A stretch of DNA of 64,000 nt from Epinephelus fuscoguttatus (GCF_011397635.1 NC_064761.1:36172143-36236142); one strand, 5' to 3'. Shown: positions 44,646 through 58,710, counted from the stretch's first letter. Notes: generated by a model not told the origin, from the sequence alone. Translations and numbers: made by a program.

Positions 44646-47600
44646 TTTTATTATCGTAAAAACTCAAAATAAAAATTAAGCAGTGAAAAGAAATATATAC
44701 TTTTAGAAAAAATTAAATTGAAATTATATTGCTTGGTTAAAAAACACTACTAAACACAAAATAAAACTGAACATAAATTTCAATTTTAGGTTTTTAGCTT
44801 TAATATATCACTACAGAAAAAATGACATTTGAAATTAATAGTATTCAAAGAGACATTAAACTACAACGAAGTGACTTCCTTTCCTATGCTGTAGTAATAC
44901 ATTTCCTCCACATGATGACAGTATCAGGCAGTGAGAGCTCTCTGTTCCTCAGGTTGGTCAAATCACTACCTTTGTTATACTATCCAAAAACCTCTTTCTT
45001 TGTCTGTACTTGTCCACAGCATTGCAGTGAACAGTAAAAAGGGAATTATCTTTTCATTTCTATTCACAGTACCCAGCGGTGTTCAGTATGGGCGTGTGCT
45101 TCTTTGTGCAGTTTTGTCCTGATTTCATGTGTGAAGAACTGTGGTGGCAAATGTTGCTTAAAACACAATGGCTCATCACTGCATTGTGATGTCTTAATCA
45201 CCTATACATGTGTTAATAATAACACATACAGGTCTTCGTGCAAAGGATATTCTGTACATAGTGATATATGAGCACAGCACAGCAGAGCTCCTTCCCATAT
45301 GGGGAAATATGTGGGAGATGGGAGTGGCAGTAGATTTATTAGGGCAAGAATCATATCAGTATGTTACAACATGTGCATTTGTCCCCCTCCACCCCCAATA
45401 CAAACATGAAAGTAGCAGAGAACTTTTATTGTGACAAAATAAATCACATTTACCCCACAAATTGGTGTCAAAAAGGCACAAATTAGTGCATTAAAGATAA
45501 GAGTTATAGATGCTCAAAGTTTTCTGGTGAAGGCCACCCAAACTCCTCGTTTCATATGCATGCCCACCAACGTTGAAATGAAACCTACGCCAGTGGATAG
45601 CTGAATAGAGCAAAATGTAGTGTCACTAAGAAGTAGGTCAGTCAACATGGTGGGAACAGGGAAAAAATGCAACAAATCAATTTGGGGCTTCCCAGCTGCT
45701 TTTGGAGAGAACAAGGCGTGTTTGACTGCATGAACATGGCTTCTGATTAAACGTGAGAGTGAAAAGTGCTCCAGACATGTGCAGGTGTTAAACAAAGGCT
45801 CTTTTTGCTAGTGTGCAGGTGTGTTGCTAATTGGCTGCAGGACAATCCTGCACAGCCGGCAGAAACAGAAACCTGCTCTCAGTTAATGGACCCAACACTG
45901 GTACCACCGGCAGCCAGCAGCTTGTGTTGGGTGGCAAATAATGAATCTTATCTAGACTTCATTATAAGATTCAGGTGGGCTGTTTACTGGAGTGTCAGTT
46001 TGAATGGAAGTTTGGGCTCAGTGCAGCTTTTGAGTGCCAGGGTGTGTAGGAGGAGGTTTACACATTTCCTACATTATTGTCGCACCCAAGGGAGATCCCA
46101 CCCAGGCCTCTTCAGGCATGCACTCCATCCTGTTTCATCTGCTCATATATGGGCATCTTCCTTCCTTCTGCTCGGTTGCACTGTGTCCGCTTCCTGAGCG
46201 ACCCCCCCTTCACACACACATATACATACTCCTACTCATGTTGGTTAGCCGAGGGCAGAGGCAGGAGTGGCTCTTCCCTGTGCAGGAAGTAATGTGGTTA
46301 ATACTCATTTGATCACCAGTTTTGATGACTTGCATCCATGACCGGCGAGCCAGCTGGTTGTGTACTCACTCATGGAAATAGCTCACAAGTCTGCATGTGA
46401 TTGTTTCCCTCATGCCACACATGTCACACTTCAGTTCCCTTATGGAAGCTGAAAAAAAATCCATTTGAACCAAATGCATTCAAGACCTTTTGTTCTTGTG
46501 TGTGATATCCTTGGCAGCTTTCCTCTGTTCTCAGGAGCTGCCGTGAAGTCTTTGTTGCTTGTATAAATAAATCCTAGACTTCCAGAGATTTACGCTCTTG
46601 TGCTATTTATGTACGCGTACCTTTAATTCTGGGAATTCATCCAGGATTGGTGCACTGGGTGGCCTCCAAGTGCCCTGGATGTATGCATGATACCACTTAA
46701 GATTAGCTGCCCTATCTGCACAGCTATGATGTAGACACATGTCGGCTTTGAAGGAGGACAAACTGGGCCTCATCAAGTTTTTGCCACAGGGCACAGAAAG
46801 TATCATTAGTGTGCAGCTGGGGCTTCTTCAGCAACCTTTTTTCTTGTTCACCTGGAACAATCTGCACAATGTAAACCACATGATTTAGATTAATCCTAAA
46901 AATATATGTTGCTTATTAGCACAGGAACATTTCCCATGTGAAGCAAACAGAATGTCCACACACAGCCAACAATGTGCCAACACAAAACCATTAGTGTGAA
47001 TGAATTATTACTACAGTTTCAGATGTTTAATTTCCATGACCCCCCCTCCTTGTTGCCCCGTTGTGACATATTATCAGCCCACTCAACAAATAGGTCACCG
47101 CAGATCCAGTTTCCATGGATGGGATTTTCATACAACTGCCTGCCAGATAGTGTCACGTCTCTGGGGATGGCGGTGTCATCTGGCTGGTCCAGAACTTTGA
47201 GTAAGACTGAAGTATCTCAACAGCTATTGGATAGATTGTGTTTGTGGTCCTCAGAGGATGAATCTCACTGACACATTCAAATCAGCCTCAGCTATACTTG
47301 TAAAGGGTGGGGAAAATCAATTCACTTGACTATCAAGCTTTTTCTTTTTACAATTGTTTAATACATTTTTTAATGCCTGATTTAATATATTCAAATGCGA
47401 AGGTTGAAAGAAGTTGCTGCATTTATTGTTGTTATCCACTATTAACATGATGTCATATCCGTTTCAAGAAAAACAAAGCTGAAGCAAGAAAGCAGACAAG
47501 GGAGGACGGTCCGAGGACAGACTTTTAGCTGCTCCAACAGCAACTCAAATTCAACCAGCTCAGCATAAACTCCCTGCAATATCAGCAAACTTTCTGTTGC

Positions 47601-47881
47601 TGCTGTGTCACAGGTGAGATATCTAGTTTTGCGCCAGCTGATATCAGATTGCTACAGTCGCTACTGAAGGTCAGTCTCTGGAGCTTATGCCTGGTCTCCT
47701 CCCGGTGAAGGGTGTCCTACTGATTGTAGAGACGAAGAGACTGTGGGATGGCTAGCTAGTTGGCGAGCTAGCTAGCTAATTCACGAGTCGTTTGTGGTCT
47801 GATAAACAGAACAAGAGTGGGGCGAGGGGCTGAGTGAATCAATGCACTGCGCAGACCTCTGCAATGGAACTATTTGGGAAC
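44646..47881. other. No gene or clear repeat seen
   Basis: About 3.2 kb with no recognised transposon ends and no coding signal. One of the quieter stretches of the presumed intron. Confidence 0.4.
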
Positions 47882-48191
47882 TGCCCATTGGGCCGACATC
47901 CCATTGTTCCGGCCATATTAAACCCATTGTTCCGAAGTCCGTTCCGAAATCATCATGATGCCTTGTGGTTAAGATCTGGTTAGGTTTAGGCACAAAAACC
48001 ACTTGGTTAGGGTTAGGAAAAGATCATGGTGTGGGTTAAAATGAAAAAGAAAGTGGCAAACACATAAGCCGTGAGCCTGCTTCACCTCAAGCCTTTCCTA
48101 GCTGACCCAGAACCGGTCAAGACAGAAATACGCCCGCCGGGAGCCATTCAGCACCGCGGACCGTCGGACTAATGGGCTGTCGGACCAATGA
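47882..48191. mobile_element. Short TIR element with GGTTAGG core
   Basis: Left CCCATTGGGCCGACATCCCA; reverse complement of the right end CATTGGTCCGACAGCCCATT. The core has GGTTAGGTTTAGGCACAAAA and ACCACTTGGTTAGGGTTAGG, a module also present at 9715-9770. Confidence 0.6.
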
Positions 48192-48229
48192 CATGGACCC
48201 AAACTATTTAACCAATTTTATATACTAAA

Positions 48230-48760
48230 AAATAGTAAATCAATAAGTGATGGTCAGTGTTGATATTGTGGCAGCCATCCAGGGGCCTGTTCATGGGGGC
48301 AGCAGGCTGAGCAAAGCACTCCAGACGTCCCTCTCCCCAGTGACGCTTTCCAGCTCCTCCTGGGGGACCCCAAGGCGTTCCCAGGCCAGATGAGATATGT
48401 AATCCCTCCAGTGTGTCCAGTGTGTTACACCTGTAACAGGAGGCACCCAGGAGGATCCTGGTCAGATGTCCAAACCACCTCAACTGGCCCCTCTCGACAC
48501 AAAGGAGCAGCGGCTCTACTCTGAGCTCCCCCCGGATGTCTGAGCTCCTTACCTTATCTCTAAGGCTGAGCCCAGACACCCCACGGAGGAAACTAATTTC
48601 GGCCGCTTGCATCTATGATCAACATCTTTTGGTCATGACCCAAAGCTTACGATTGTAGGTGAGGGTTGGGACGTAAATGGACCAGTAAATCGAAAGCTTT
48701 GCCTTCTGGCTCAGCCCCTTCTTCACCATGACAGTCTGGGGCAATTCCCGCATCAAACCA
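48230..48760 (-). repeat. Non-LTR retrotransposon ORF2 C-terminal fragment
   Basis: Minus-strand frame (ATG at 48612) with SLRDKVRSSDIRGELRVEPL and ERGQLRWFGHLTRI, the region after the reverse transcriptase domain in Rex/L2/CR1-like fish LINEs. It then drifts out of the family pattern. 5'-truncated, with no poly(A) tail seen. Confidence 0.75.
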
Positions 48761-50779
48761 CCTATCCATCTCATGTGTCATTTTGCCCTCACTCATGAAC
48801 AACACCCCAAAAGCAACACCCCATAAAAATGATACCTTCTTAACATCGGCATGTTAGCATGCTGACATTAGCAATTACCCCAAAGCTCAGCCTTGCAGAG
48901 CTGCCCCTGTTTATATCTTGTTTCAGTTCTTATCATTCTACATGCTGATGCAATGAGTGCTTCTGCATAGCAACAGCATGTCTGCTGGTCAAAACCTTGC
49001 TCATGGCTGCAGGGTCTTGACAATAAACACAGCATACTTTATCTGCTGCTGTGTCCATTTTGAGACACTCCTGTGCCACGTGTCTGCCAGACAAGAATTC
49101 CAGCCACCCTGATCTTTGCTGCAGGAGCCGTCCAGGGAATGTCGGCTTCCAGTTAACAAACATAAGGGTCTGGCAGTTAAGAGAGGAAGACCACGCAGCC
49201 ATCGGGATGTCACCCTGCCCAGAAAATCTGCCCAGCCACTGGTTGCATGCCTGGGATTCTTCTCTACAAGCTGCTCTTTCCTGCTTTGATTTTTTCTCTA
49301 AAACATTTTCTTCCACCAGACAGTGGCAAAGGAAATATTTTCCAGTCCAGGAATAAGTTGCTTTTAATTGCACTGCCTTGCGAGTATACACTTGGTGGTC
49401 TGTGCCGCTGTAAGAATGCGCCTTTGATTGATGTTCATTAGGGGCGAAACAGGGTGGTATGCTGCTCGGCATTGCAGCCGCGTTCCATTGGAGTTACACT
49501 GTTCTGAAAACAAACCGCCGCAACCGGCCCGCACATACTTTCCCTGTGAGATCCTGGTCGCTGCTTTGAATGAATACAGCATTATAATGCTGCAAAATAC
49601 ACAACTGAAAAAGGCTCTGTCATCATTTGAACTCTCTTCACCAGACTAGTTTGAATATCACGCTATGTAGGTCATTGTTGACTGAGGCAATGCACAGATT
49701 TGGTTTGGGAAGATGAGCTCCTCATTTTGGATGAGAAGCAAGTTAACATTGCATCAAACGACACACATCTGCCCTTTTAAGGAGCACACTTGTCTTGGTC
49801 CTTGTGATCTCATGACGGCATAAATGTTCTCACTCATGAATGATTTACTGCAGAGTGACAATGTGTATTCAAAAGTGTTCTATTTACCTCTAACAGTCAA
49901 ATCCTGTTCTGATAGCTTTTTTGTGAGAATAGCTGTTGAGTTTTACCACTAGATGATGACACTGCAGGTTACAAAACATGGCATGTGAGCAACAAAGACA
50001 CACCAGTTGATGTTAAAGTCATAAAGTCCTGAAAGAAATCCTGTGCTGGATTTCACTGTGGTAGCTGCTTTGCATGCAGACCTTACGAAATGCATATATA
50101 ACTTGCAGCAATCCTTTCTTGGAAATGAATACCTGTTGTGTTTTTTTTTTCCATGTCATTACACACATCACATCACGTGCTACTGAGCATGCTGCATACA
50201 TGCTGTCATGTGCACGAGAGGCAGCATGAGATGTAAACAGTAATGGCTGTAACATTAACTCGATGCACTTGGGTGTAGTTCAATAGAAAGAAAATAGTTC
50301 CTGCACCAAACTGCTCACAACAAGGTCTGTGGATTGTCATGATTTCAGTAGACAAAGTTAGCAACTAGCTAGTGAGCATGGTGGATTTATATAGTGGATC
50401 TATAATCTCAACATGTTTTGTATGTAAAATCTTAACCTGCAAATTAACTAGTAACTACAGCTGTAATATAAATTTAAGAGATAAATATTTCTGACTAAAA
50501 TATAAAAGTATAAACTGCCATGAAATATAAGTACTCAAGTAAAGTATCTCTATAGATCTGTAGACTAATGGTTTGGAAGAGCTCATGTTACATTATTAAG
50601 AGCTTGGTGGAAAAAATTATACCAAAGATAATATTGTTTATGTACAAAAACTTAAAATGTAAATGCGTTGGTCAACAAAAATTGCAGCATGCAAAATGTG
50701 CAGGTCAAAAACAACAGACAGAGAGACGCAGCAACTTCCAACTTCATTCAACATTTGAAGTTGCACAAAGAACGCTTAA
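48761..50779. other. No gene seen
   Basis: Contains a short copy (about 50277-50345) of words also found at 36755-36815 (AGAAAGAAAATAGTTCCT; AACTGCTCACA). No exon recognised. Confidence 0.4.
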
Positions 50780-51590
50780 AGCCTAGTTCACATTACGCGA
50801 TTTTCACCGAGATTTTGACGTCGCAGAGGATCTTGAGAGCCACTTTGGGTCGGAGGTGATTCGGCAGATATTCTGCCACGATGAGTCCTCGTGTAAACAA
50901 GCCTACGAGCAAGTCGCCCCCTCGTCTGCAACTGGGACTGGATATCTGGCATGCTAGAAAACTGGAGAAGGCTTACACGACTGACAAAGAGCATCAGCCA
51001 ATGAGAGGTGGGATACGGCCCACGTCAGCACGCAGGGGAACGGAAGAAATGTGAGGAGGACAAGCCGCAGGGTTGCCAGGTCCGCTTATCAGCCGCGACT
51101 TTGGGCTTGTTTCTAAAGTGGAGTTGCCTATTTGGGCTTGCTCTCTAAACGTCACCTTCCTCTATATATCCGTATAACAAATTATTTGAATACATAACAG
51201 TTGCTTCTTTTGGGCTTGTTTCCATAGCCCTGGTTGCTTTTTTCTCTCCCAAGATCTTGCAACAGTGACAAGCCGGCTGGCAAGCAACAACAACAATGGC
51301 GGCGTCCACAGGATTAAGGGGAGCGCATTGTGTTTGGACCCAGGATAATAAAGAATATCCATGCCTTTACGAAGTGTCGTCTCCAAGTTTGGTGACGTCA
51401 CCGCGTTATCTAGGGCTCTGTCGGCGAGGGCTCGGGGGAGAAATCTTGTAGTGTACACACACAGGTTGTAACGCAGTTGGCGAGACTCCTGCTGACAGAA
51501 ACACACGTTGCCAGGTATGAACACTCAAAAGATTACGATAGTCTCCGCGGCGCAAAATCAGGGTGAAAATCGTGTAATGTGAGCTAGGCT
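50780..51590. mobile_element. PIF/Harbinger-like non-autonomous transposon (TAA duplication)
   Basis: TIRs match at about 34 of 38 positions: left AGCCTAGTTCACATTACGCG; reverse complement of the right end AGCCTAGCTCACATTACACG. TAA flanks both ends (50777-50779 and 51591-51593), the 3-bp TWA target of PIF/Harbinger. Contains a plus-strand MADF-like start. Confidence 0.8.
51296..51451 (+). pseudogene. MADF-like ORF start in a Harbinger-like element
   Basis: ATG at 51296, 51 codons to TAG. The piece WTQDNKEYPCLYEVSSPSL matches the first helix of MADF domains (x-x-Y/H-P-x-L-Y-D/E-V...). After the Leu the sequence leaves the pattern, so it is a remnant. Inside 50780-51590. Confidence 0.5.
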
Positions 51591-51826
51591 TAAACAGGCT
51601 AGGCTAACATTAACATAGTTAGTGAGCTAACATTTAGCTAACATTAGCGTACAAACAAACTTTTTTTTGCATTATGACTTGTTTAGAACTCGAAACTCAA
51701 AGTTTAGGACTTGGAACCCAACTTGGGGCTTGTTAGCGTTGACTTTGGACTTGAGTGCAAAAGCTTGAGACTTACTTGTGAATTGCAAAACAATGACTTG
51801 GTCCCACATCAGATTTTATCCATGTG

Positions 51827-51882
51827 ATTTTCCATATTGTAGTTTTACAGGGATCTCCCTGTAAAACTACAATATGGAAAAT
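51827..51882. repeat. Near-perfect hairpin, 27-bp arms
   Basis: Left arm (51827-51853) starts ATTTTCCATATTGTAGTTTT. The right arm (51856-51882) is its exact reverse complement, with a 2-nt loop (TC). Confidence 0.95.
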
Positions 51883-51889
51883 GTTGACA

Positions 51890-54800
51890 TAAACATTTCT
51901 CAGACAAAGCACTCTACTCAGGTATGTTGGTTAGAAATGTGGACCCTCCTTTAACTAAATTTGGGACACAAATAACTTCCACTAAGGTCGGGTTACAACT
52001 GTTATTTAGAGCAGTTCAGTGTGCATTTCCAGCAACATGCATGAACTAAATCCACAGTGATACCTTTAAAAAGTCCATTCCAGCAAATGTGAAATGCACG
52101 CATTCTCCGAATATCATCCTGACACAAATGATTTCATTCTGCAGAAGCGCACGCAAAATGTTCCCATGTGCTGACTCTAAAAATGTGAACTTTGTCTGCA
52201 GTGACACTTGTGCAGAGCTGGGTGAGGTGGATGCTTGGGATTCTTTCTCAGTTAATAATACCTGTTTCATTGCCCTGAATCTCACTCTGTATGCAGACTC
52301 TCCAGTAATAAGTCCAAAGGACAGATTAGTAATGCGTCAAGACTGCAGCCACTTGTGGAGCCTCCCTAAAAGGACACGGCGTCCACCCCAGCCGCTCTCA
52401 CGTCCCACGCCCGCTTCTCCACCTCCCCCACTGCTGCTCATTATGTTCAGTTTAGTGCTCACTCAGCTCAGGGGTGCTCCAAAGTTCACAGGAAGGAGAA
52501 GAGAGAGGAGGGGGGCAGGGGATCATTCCTGTTACTGAGGTCAGAAGGCTGTGTTGTTGTTCCCAGCCCTCCCTTTATTTTGTTTCTCTCTCTGTTTCTT
52601 TTGTTCATCATGATAAGCAGTCAGGTGGCAGCAGTGAAGAAGCCTCCGTATCACCTACCACCACCTTCCCACATTACTGAGCATGTGCTGATTAGCCTCT
52701 GAAACTATAAACCGTGAGATCACTTTCATTTTCTCTCCATTCAGTCTCTTATGTCTGCATGCTTCAAACAATCTGTCATGCAACCTTTTACAGCTGCAGG
52801 TACTTTGTGATCCATTTAGAACTGTTTGCTACTTGTATGAAACTGGAATAAAATGCCCCTTGTGCTACATCTGATTTCAAGTTTCATTCTTCTATCCAAA
52901 TGTTACCAATGTGAGCCAAATGTTGTACAGTTGATCTTTTCCATTCAAATGGTCTATTAGCAATCAGGATTGAAAAAACAATAACCACTCAGAATTAGGC
53001 ACAGATCCTGCAAAGTTACTTTGAAGCAGAGGTTCTAAAAAGTTAATGACTGATTGCCAATTCAGGGAGCCAGCATAAGATTAAGGGCTGGACAGGAAAA
53101 GTGCACAAGTCAGTCTGTCCAGGAATTGATAGGCTGTTTGGGGGATTGTTGTGACCTGGAATGTCTGATTTTCATAATTTTCCTGAAGAATTGTGATTCA
53201 TGTCGTGATGTTTTCAGGCATGTCTTTGCAGTGAAATTGCGGGGGCAAGTGAAGATTGCAAAATCATGATGACGATCAGCTGTTGCTGCTGTTCAACGCA
53301 GCGCTGAAGGGTTATATATTCAATTTGCATTTTGCAGCTTGGGCAGAAGCCTGGCAGCAGCAGTTAGTCTCATACTGACAGTGAAGCAGTTCGACTCTGT
53401 TGTTAAACCTGGTCATAAACATTGGGTAACGTTAGCCATGTGATGCTAACAGTTAGCCTTGTAACTGTGTGTGACTCTGTCTTAGGTGTGGAGCTCACAC
53501 TCCTGCAGTAGTAGTCTCATGATAAACAGAGAGGGAAAGGGGGCTGTGCAAATCAATATGCTGCACACAGCTCTACAATGAAATGAGATTTTACTCGTTT
53601 TAAATTCAGTTTCAAATTTGCAGTAAAGTTCTGGTGATTAGACAAAATTGCAGGGTTGTGCAGCTTTGACTTTGACCAGCACAGAGGTTTGCGGAACAAA
53701 TTCGTTTTACCACAGTCTCTGGTCATGGAATGACCTGCAGGCCAAGCCCAAACTAGCACAGCAAATATTGCTGCCTTTAAATGTACTCTACTATGTAATG
53801 TATTTTGGCATACCTGATGTCCCTGTTGTAATTTGATATTATAAATTACTATACAACTCTGTCTTGGCCAGGTCTCACTTGCAAAAGTTGAATAAAGGTT
53901 GTATAACTCATTGGGAATGGCTGAATTTGCATTAATTGTCGCAATCGCAACATCATGAAATCCTGAAGGGGCTGAAAAATAAGGTCCTATGTCCACTTAC
54001 AAAAAGTGAAAAGCAGTAGCAATGTGCTGGGCAACACTTCATCCCAGCACATCAAAAAAAAAATAAATTATGAAGCACTTCATAAAAAAATGCTTGCAGG
54101 TCTTTTGAATGACAGGCTGTGCGTTTGTTAGGTTTCTATGACAACAATATCTTGACACTAATGTTAGCTAGGTAGCTAACATGATGCTACATTAACAAAT
54201 GGTTGAATACAAAGTTAACAAGGTTACAAAGCGTACAGTGATGAAAGCACAACACTCATCAGCAACAATCAGTGTCTGGCCGATCTAATGACATCAGAAG
54301 CGCCCACCCTCTCTGAAGAGTACAGAATATTACATCTGGAAGCACTTAGTGAGGGCGCACAAAAAAGCAGGAGCGCACTGAAAAAGATGGCGGGTGTGGC
54401 ATTTTCTCCTAGACCCCCACATGCAGCCGCATTCACGCAGTGTCCCCAACTGAAAAAAAGATTCCGGTGCTGAGAAACAAACGCTATGTGGAAACGGGCT
54501 CTTAAAAAATACATATTTTTTATCTCACTTCCACATTAAACTGCTGAGTTGTCCACTGAAATCGCTAACTTATGCTAACAGCACTAACACTAACGACAGA
54601 AGGTAATTCCTGCGACACTTGCAAGGTGCCGCTAGTTGCCAAGCAACCAGTAGCGTTCTACAAGTTGTCATTGCTAATCTGACAGATGCTTGTTGATGCA
54701 TGTGGAGTAGTGCATTAGGCTATTGAAAATGAAAGTATTGAAGTGGACGGGGGATGAGTAAAATATAATGCATGCATTTCATGTCACGTTCAGAGGGCGG

Positions 54801-56694
54801 GTTGCACTTTAAGAAACTTTGCTTTAGACTTTTCTCTAAGTGTGTAGTATTCAATCTGTGTCATAAATTTTCAGTTTAGGATTTATGACAGTGTTTTAAG
54901 AACGGTGCAAAAGAAAATATTTGAATATAAATGTATTACAGTTTGTTGGAAAGCTTGACACCCAGCAGTGTTCAGCAACTGTGCTGAATAAACCTTCCCT
55001 TGAGACAGAGTCAATAAAAGGATGAACCCAAAGAAACCTTAAAATGCCTGCAAAACGATGACTGTGTGTGTGTGGGTGTTTTGGGCATGTGAGTGTGGGG
55101 AAGTGGGGAAAAGGTGAGAGGACTGTTAGGAATGGCATGACAGTATTAAGGCTGTGGAGGACGAGCTGCTGGTGTTTATCCTTAAGCAACGGTCTGTGTC
55201 AAAGAAGGGTGTTGGCCTCTTGGACTGACGTGCTGCTCAGCGTGGTGCAGTTGAAGCCTGCTTCTGCAGCCTGTTTTACATTCCCACATTTAGAATTTAA
55301 AAAAAGACAGATTTTCCTGCACAGAGAAAACCTTGTTTAGCAAAATACTCCAATATCTGTTATTTTCATGAATGACAAGGTGGTGCATTTAGCTGGAGTG
55401 TAAATGCTGGATTATTGTAACAATGAGAGCTGTGACTTGGTTGCTTGGTGCCATGTGAGAGCGGCAGGCTAAAGGTGGTGTGAGAATGAGGGGCTGTGGG
55501 TTTACCAAATTCCTATCCGGTGAGTGGAGCATTGGTTTCTGTCTAGACAAAGCTCAGTTGTCGGGGAGACCCATGCAGATCCAGGACTGCCCCGGGCTCC
55601 AGGAAGTATTGGTGGGAGAGAGTGGGCTCTTTTTTTTCATCCTGCTCACTTTTCCCTCCTCAGGGGATTTCAGCGAATGCAGTCAACTGCTGAGAGCGGG
55701 TTTTTTTGTTAGTGGTGGGAGTTTTTCTCCCATGATAGGGTGGAGACAGCTTGGTGCATTTGTGTTATCAATGGCATAAAAATCTTTCTCCCACTCGGCA
55801 GGAAATAGCAGACTTGCCCACCTTGCACACAAAGCAGGCACAGTTATAGATGCACACACTCACACTCAGAGGAGAGGATACAATAGGATCCATCAAATTT
55901 ACGGCTTTCTTACCTGACATCAAAACCACAAAAGCGCTTCTCATGCTCTCCATTCATGGAGCCACTCTGTGTGATTCTCTTGTCTTTGAGTGACTGTGGT
56001 AGAGCAAGATAAGGCAAAGACAGGCGGCGTGACGGCTCACACAGCGTCAGATCAGGGAGCAGACAGGGCTGACTAAGGGTTCATTAACTGTTACACTCAG
56101 CTGTGCCCCCAGGGCTCTTTTTTGGGAGCCATGTGTGCTGCTCTACTGGAGCCGAGATGCTTTCTTGTCTTCGTGGGATTCATAGTGGTGACAGCAGTTA
56201 TTAGGTGGTGCCAATATCTAAGTGAAGATAATACAGTCTGGAAAAAGACAGACATAACACAGCAGACCCCCTGTTCCAAAGTTCTGCAGGCTGGTAGCCA
56301 AATTTTGAACAAAGGTCTAGAAAGAGCAAAGTCAGATGTAGTTTTACAGTACAGCGGTAGCTTGAGACAAGATGATCTACTTTTGTTCCAAATCCTTAAA
56401 CATAATCTTAATCCACTTAATTCTGCATTTGTTTTGTCTTGCAAACATTGTGCTGCATGCTTATAGAAATGTAGCCTGACCTTTCACCCCTTTACTTAAG
56501 ACCTGAAGCAGTGTAGTCTCAAATCTTTTCACAGCTACGGCCCTGTAGATAGCACTGTGCATTTAGGCTGTCTTTGTATTTTTACACTTAAATATTTTGA
56601 AAGTATTTCTCGTGTCACAGAAACCATTAAGTCTGAATCCTAGCCTGGTTTGCCGCTGCTGGCAGTCGCATGATTTGGAGAGGTAAACCAAGGA
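51890..56694. other. No gene or clear repeat seen
   Basis: About 4.8 kb of mostly unique-looking DNA. Open frames here (for example near 52089-52538 and 56122-56466) show no family resemblance and no paired splice signals. Confidence 0.35.
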
Positions 56695-56997
56695 GCCCCA
56701 GCCCCGGGCTTCTCAGACTCTTTTAGCGACTTACTGCTCAGAGGGAACTCAGTCAGCAGCTCCTCTGGCAGCAGCACAGCGTCTCTCCCTCTGCTCTCTT
56801 GCCGTGCACAAAAACTATAGAAATGAGATATCATTTTTTTTCATTTTTACTGAATATATGAAGGCAAACTGTAAACTATATAACTTATTTTGTTGCAATT
56901 CTGTGTTCTTTGTCATATTGTCAAGAATATCATTATCACAAAAATGCCCTGAAATATCATGACATTATTTAAGGGCCCTATTACCCACCCCTAAAAC
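56695..56997. repeat. Deleted second copy of the 32077-32955 transposon
   Basis: Shares GGGCTTCTCAGACTCTTTTA-type words, TCTGGCAGCAGCACAGCGTC, AACTTATTTTGTTGCAATTC and the right end TTACCCACCCCTA. The first third seen in the other copy is missing. Confidence 0.7.
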
Positions 56998-58710
56998 CAG
57001 GCAAATGTTTGGGGCCCCCAAAATAATTTGGGAAAAAGGGCCCCTGACAACCACACATACTGGCACATTTTACACTGACAACTATAAACCCTTTAAACCT
57101 CTGATAAAGGCACTATACAGTGCACCGCCACTGCCCCAAAAACCCTTAAGTGGGGCCCCTTCTAGCCACTGTATGACAGCTGGATACATTAGTTAGAACA
57201 GTCAGCTAGCTTCCTGTAACTGTCATACACACAATGTGAGGTGTAATTGCAACGAAATAGGGTCTTGATGGGCTTCTTTGCCTGGGGCCCCTCCCCCCAG
57301 AGTCTAGGATAGCCACTGATCCTTCTCATCTTTGGCTCTCTCATGCTCTGTGCCGTTGCCTGGCAAAGGTAGAGGTGTCAGCGGCCCAGAGGACAATGAT
57401 ATCTTCAGGTTCATAAAATGTCCCAGAATTCCTGAATATGTATATTACTACAGACATTGCTGTAACCTTACGTTACGCTGCTAATAGCTGGTCTGACCAG
57501 CTAGAGACTAGCGGGCGCGTCTACACACATACCGCCATCAGGCAAGGAAAGTACACCCTTCGGCACACAATGAACAACTGAAGGCAGCGCTTTTACATTA
57601 GTCATTGATTGTTTCTGTAAAGATGTGTGATTTATGTCAGAGTAACAACTGAAATATCTAAAATCTAAGATGATGTATAGTTTCATATCTCGATAACGAT
57701 AAAATATCTTAATATTGCCCAGCCCTGATGGCAAGCCGAAAATGTATAGACATATGGAAATGTCCAGAGGTGAAGGACTTCTGAAATCATTTGTAAAACT
57801 CTCTCTACAGCTGTTGATAAATTCATTCACTTGCTGTCACAAGTGCAGCTGCTACATGATGGCACCAATCTGGAACCCTCCCATATCATAAAAGTGACTC
57901 TGACTTGTCTTACGGCAGCTGAAGAGACTAAGACTAAGAGACTTTAGACTGAGACTAAAGAGGCTTCTTGCTTTGAGCTAATAACATCAGCATGCTCACA
58001 GTGACTGTGCTTAATGTTTAGCCTGTTAACACGCTAATTAGCACTAAATACAAAGTACAGGTTAGGCTGACTGGGGTGTCATTAGCTCTGCAGGAATTTG
58101 TTTATGAACATAGACTGCAAAAATAATGGATGTAGCCAGAGGGGGTTATGAGAGGGTGGAGGAGCAAGGGCTAGATCTGACGCATATGTCGTGACACCTC
58201 GAAGACAGCCTGTCAATCAAAGCGGCCACGCCCTAAATTATGCATCATTTAAGCTTTAATAAATTGTAAACTGGTGATATATAAAAGTGTACCACCTGTA
58301 CAGCTGTTACGAACCAGGCTGTAAACATGTTTATTTCTGTTGTAAAACTGAGAAACATTCCCCTGCAGAGCCAATGTTTTAGACGTGTGCATGTGCGGGT
58401 TTCAGAGCCAGCGTTTCGGACGTGCATGCAGTACTAGACTCTTAGTTTTATGTTGTACGGAAGGAGATTGTTAAATACATATTTCATGTCGTAGTTGTAA
58501 AATAACGTTAGCGTTCACAATTGCTTGTTTAAAGCGGAAGTACAAAACTTTTCCACTAGCTCGCCAGTTAACACTGTCTGCATGTCAACTCCTTAACCAT
58601 GTATCATTACAGAATATTGCAACTTCCACCACTGTTCATTTTAGGAGGACCACCGCGAGGAAACATGTTCTTTGTTTAAATCATCAAATGGGCGGTGGAT
58701 CATTGGACAG
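56998..58710. other. Repeat-like but unassigned
   Basis: Includes a GGGGCCCC-rich stretch (57011-57300) and a GATAACGATAAAATATC...GCCCAGCCCTG end (57690-57726) that look like element ends. No gene. Confidence 0.35.

Noticed and set aside
52089-52538. 149-codon open frame
   Set aside because: No recognisable domain, no promoter or splice context, and a Pro/Arg-rich end typical of chance frames.
54288-54473. Coding-like frame (MTSEAPTLSEEYRIL...)
   Set aside because: No family pattern, no splice sites and low complexity around it. Possibly an element remnant, but not supportable.
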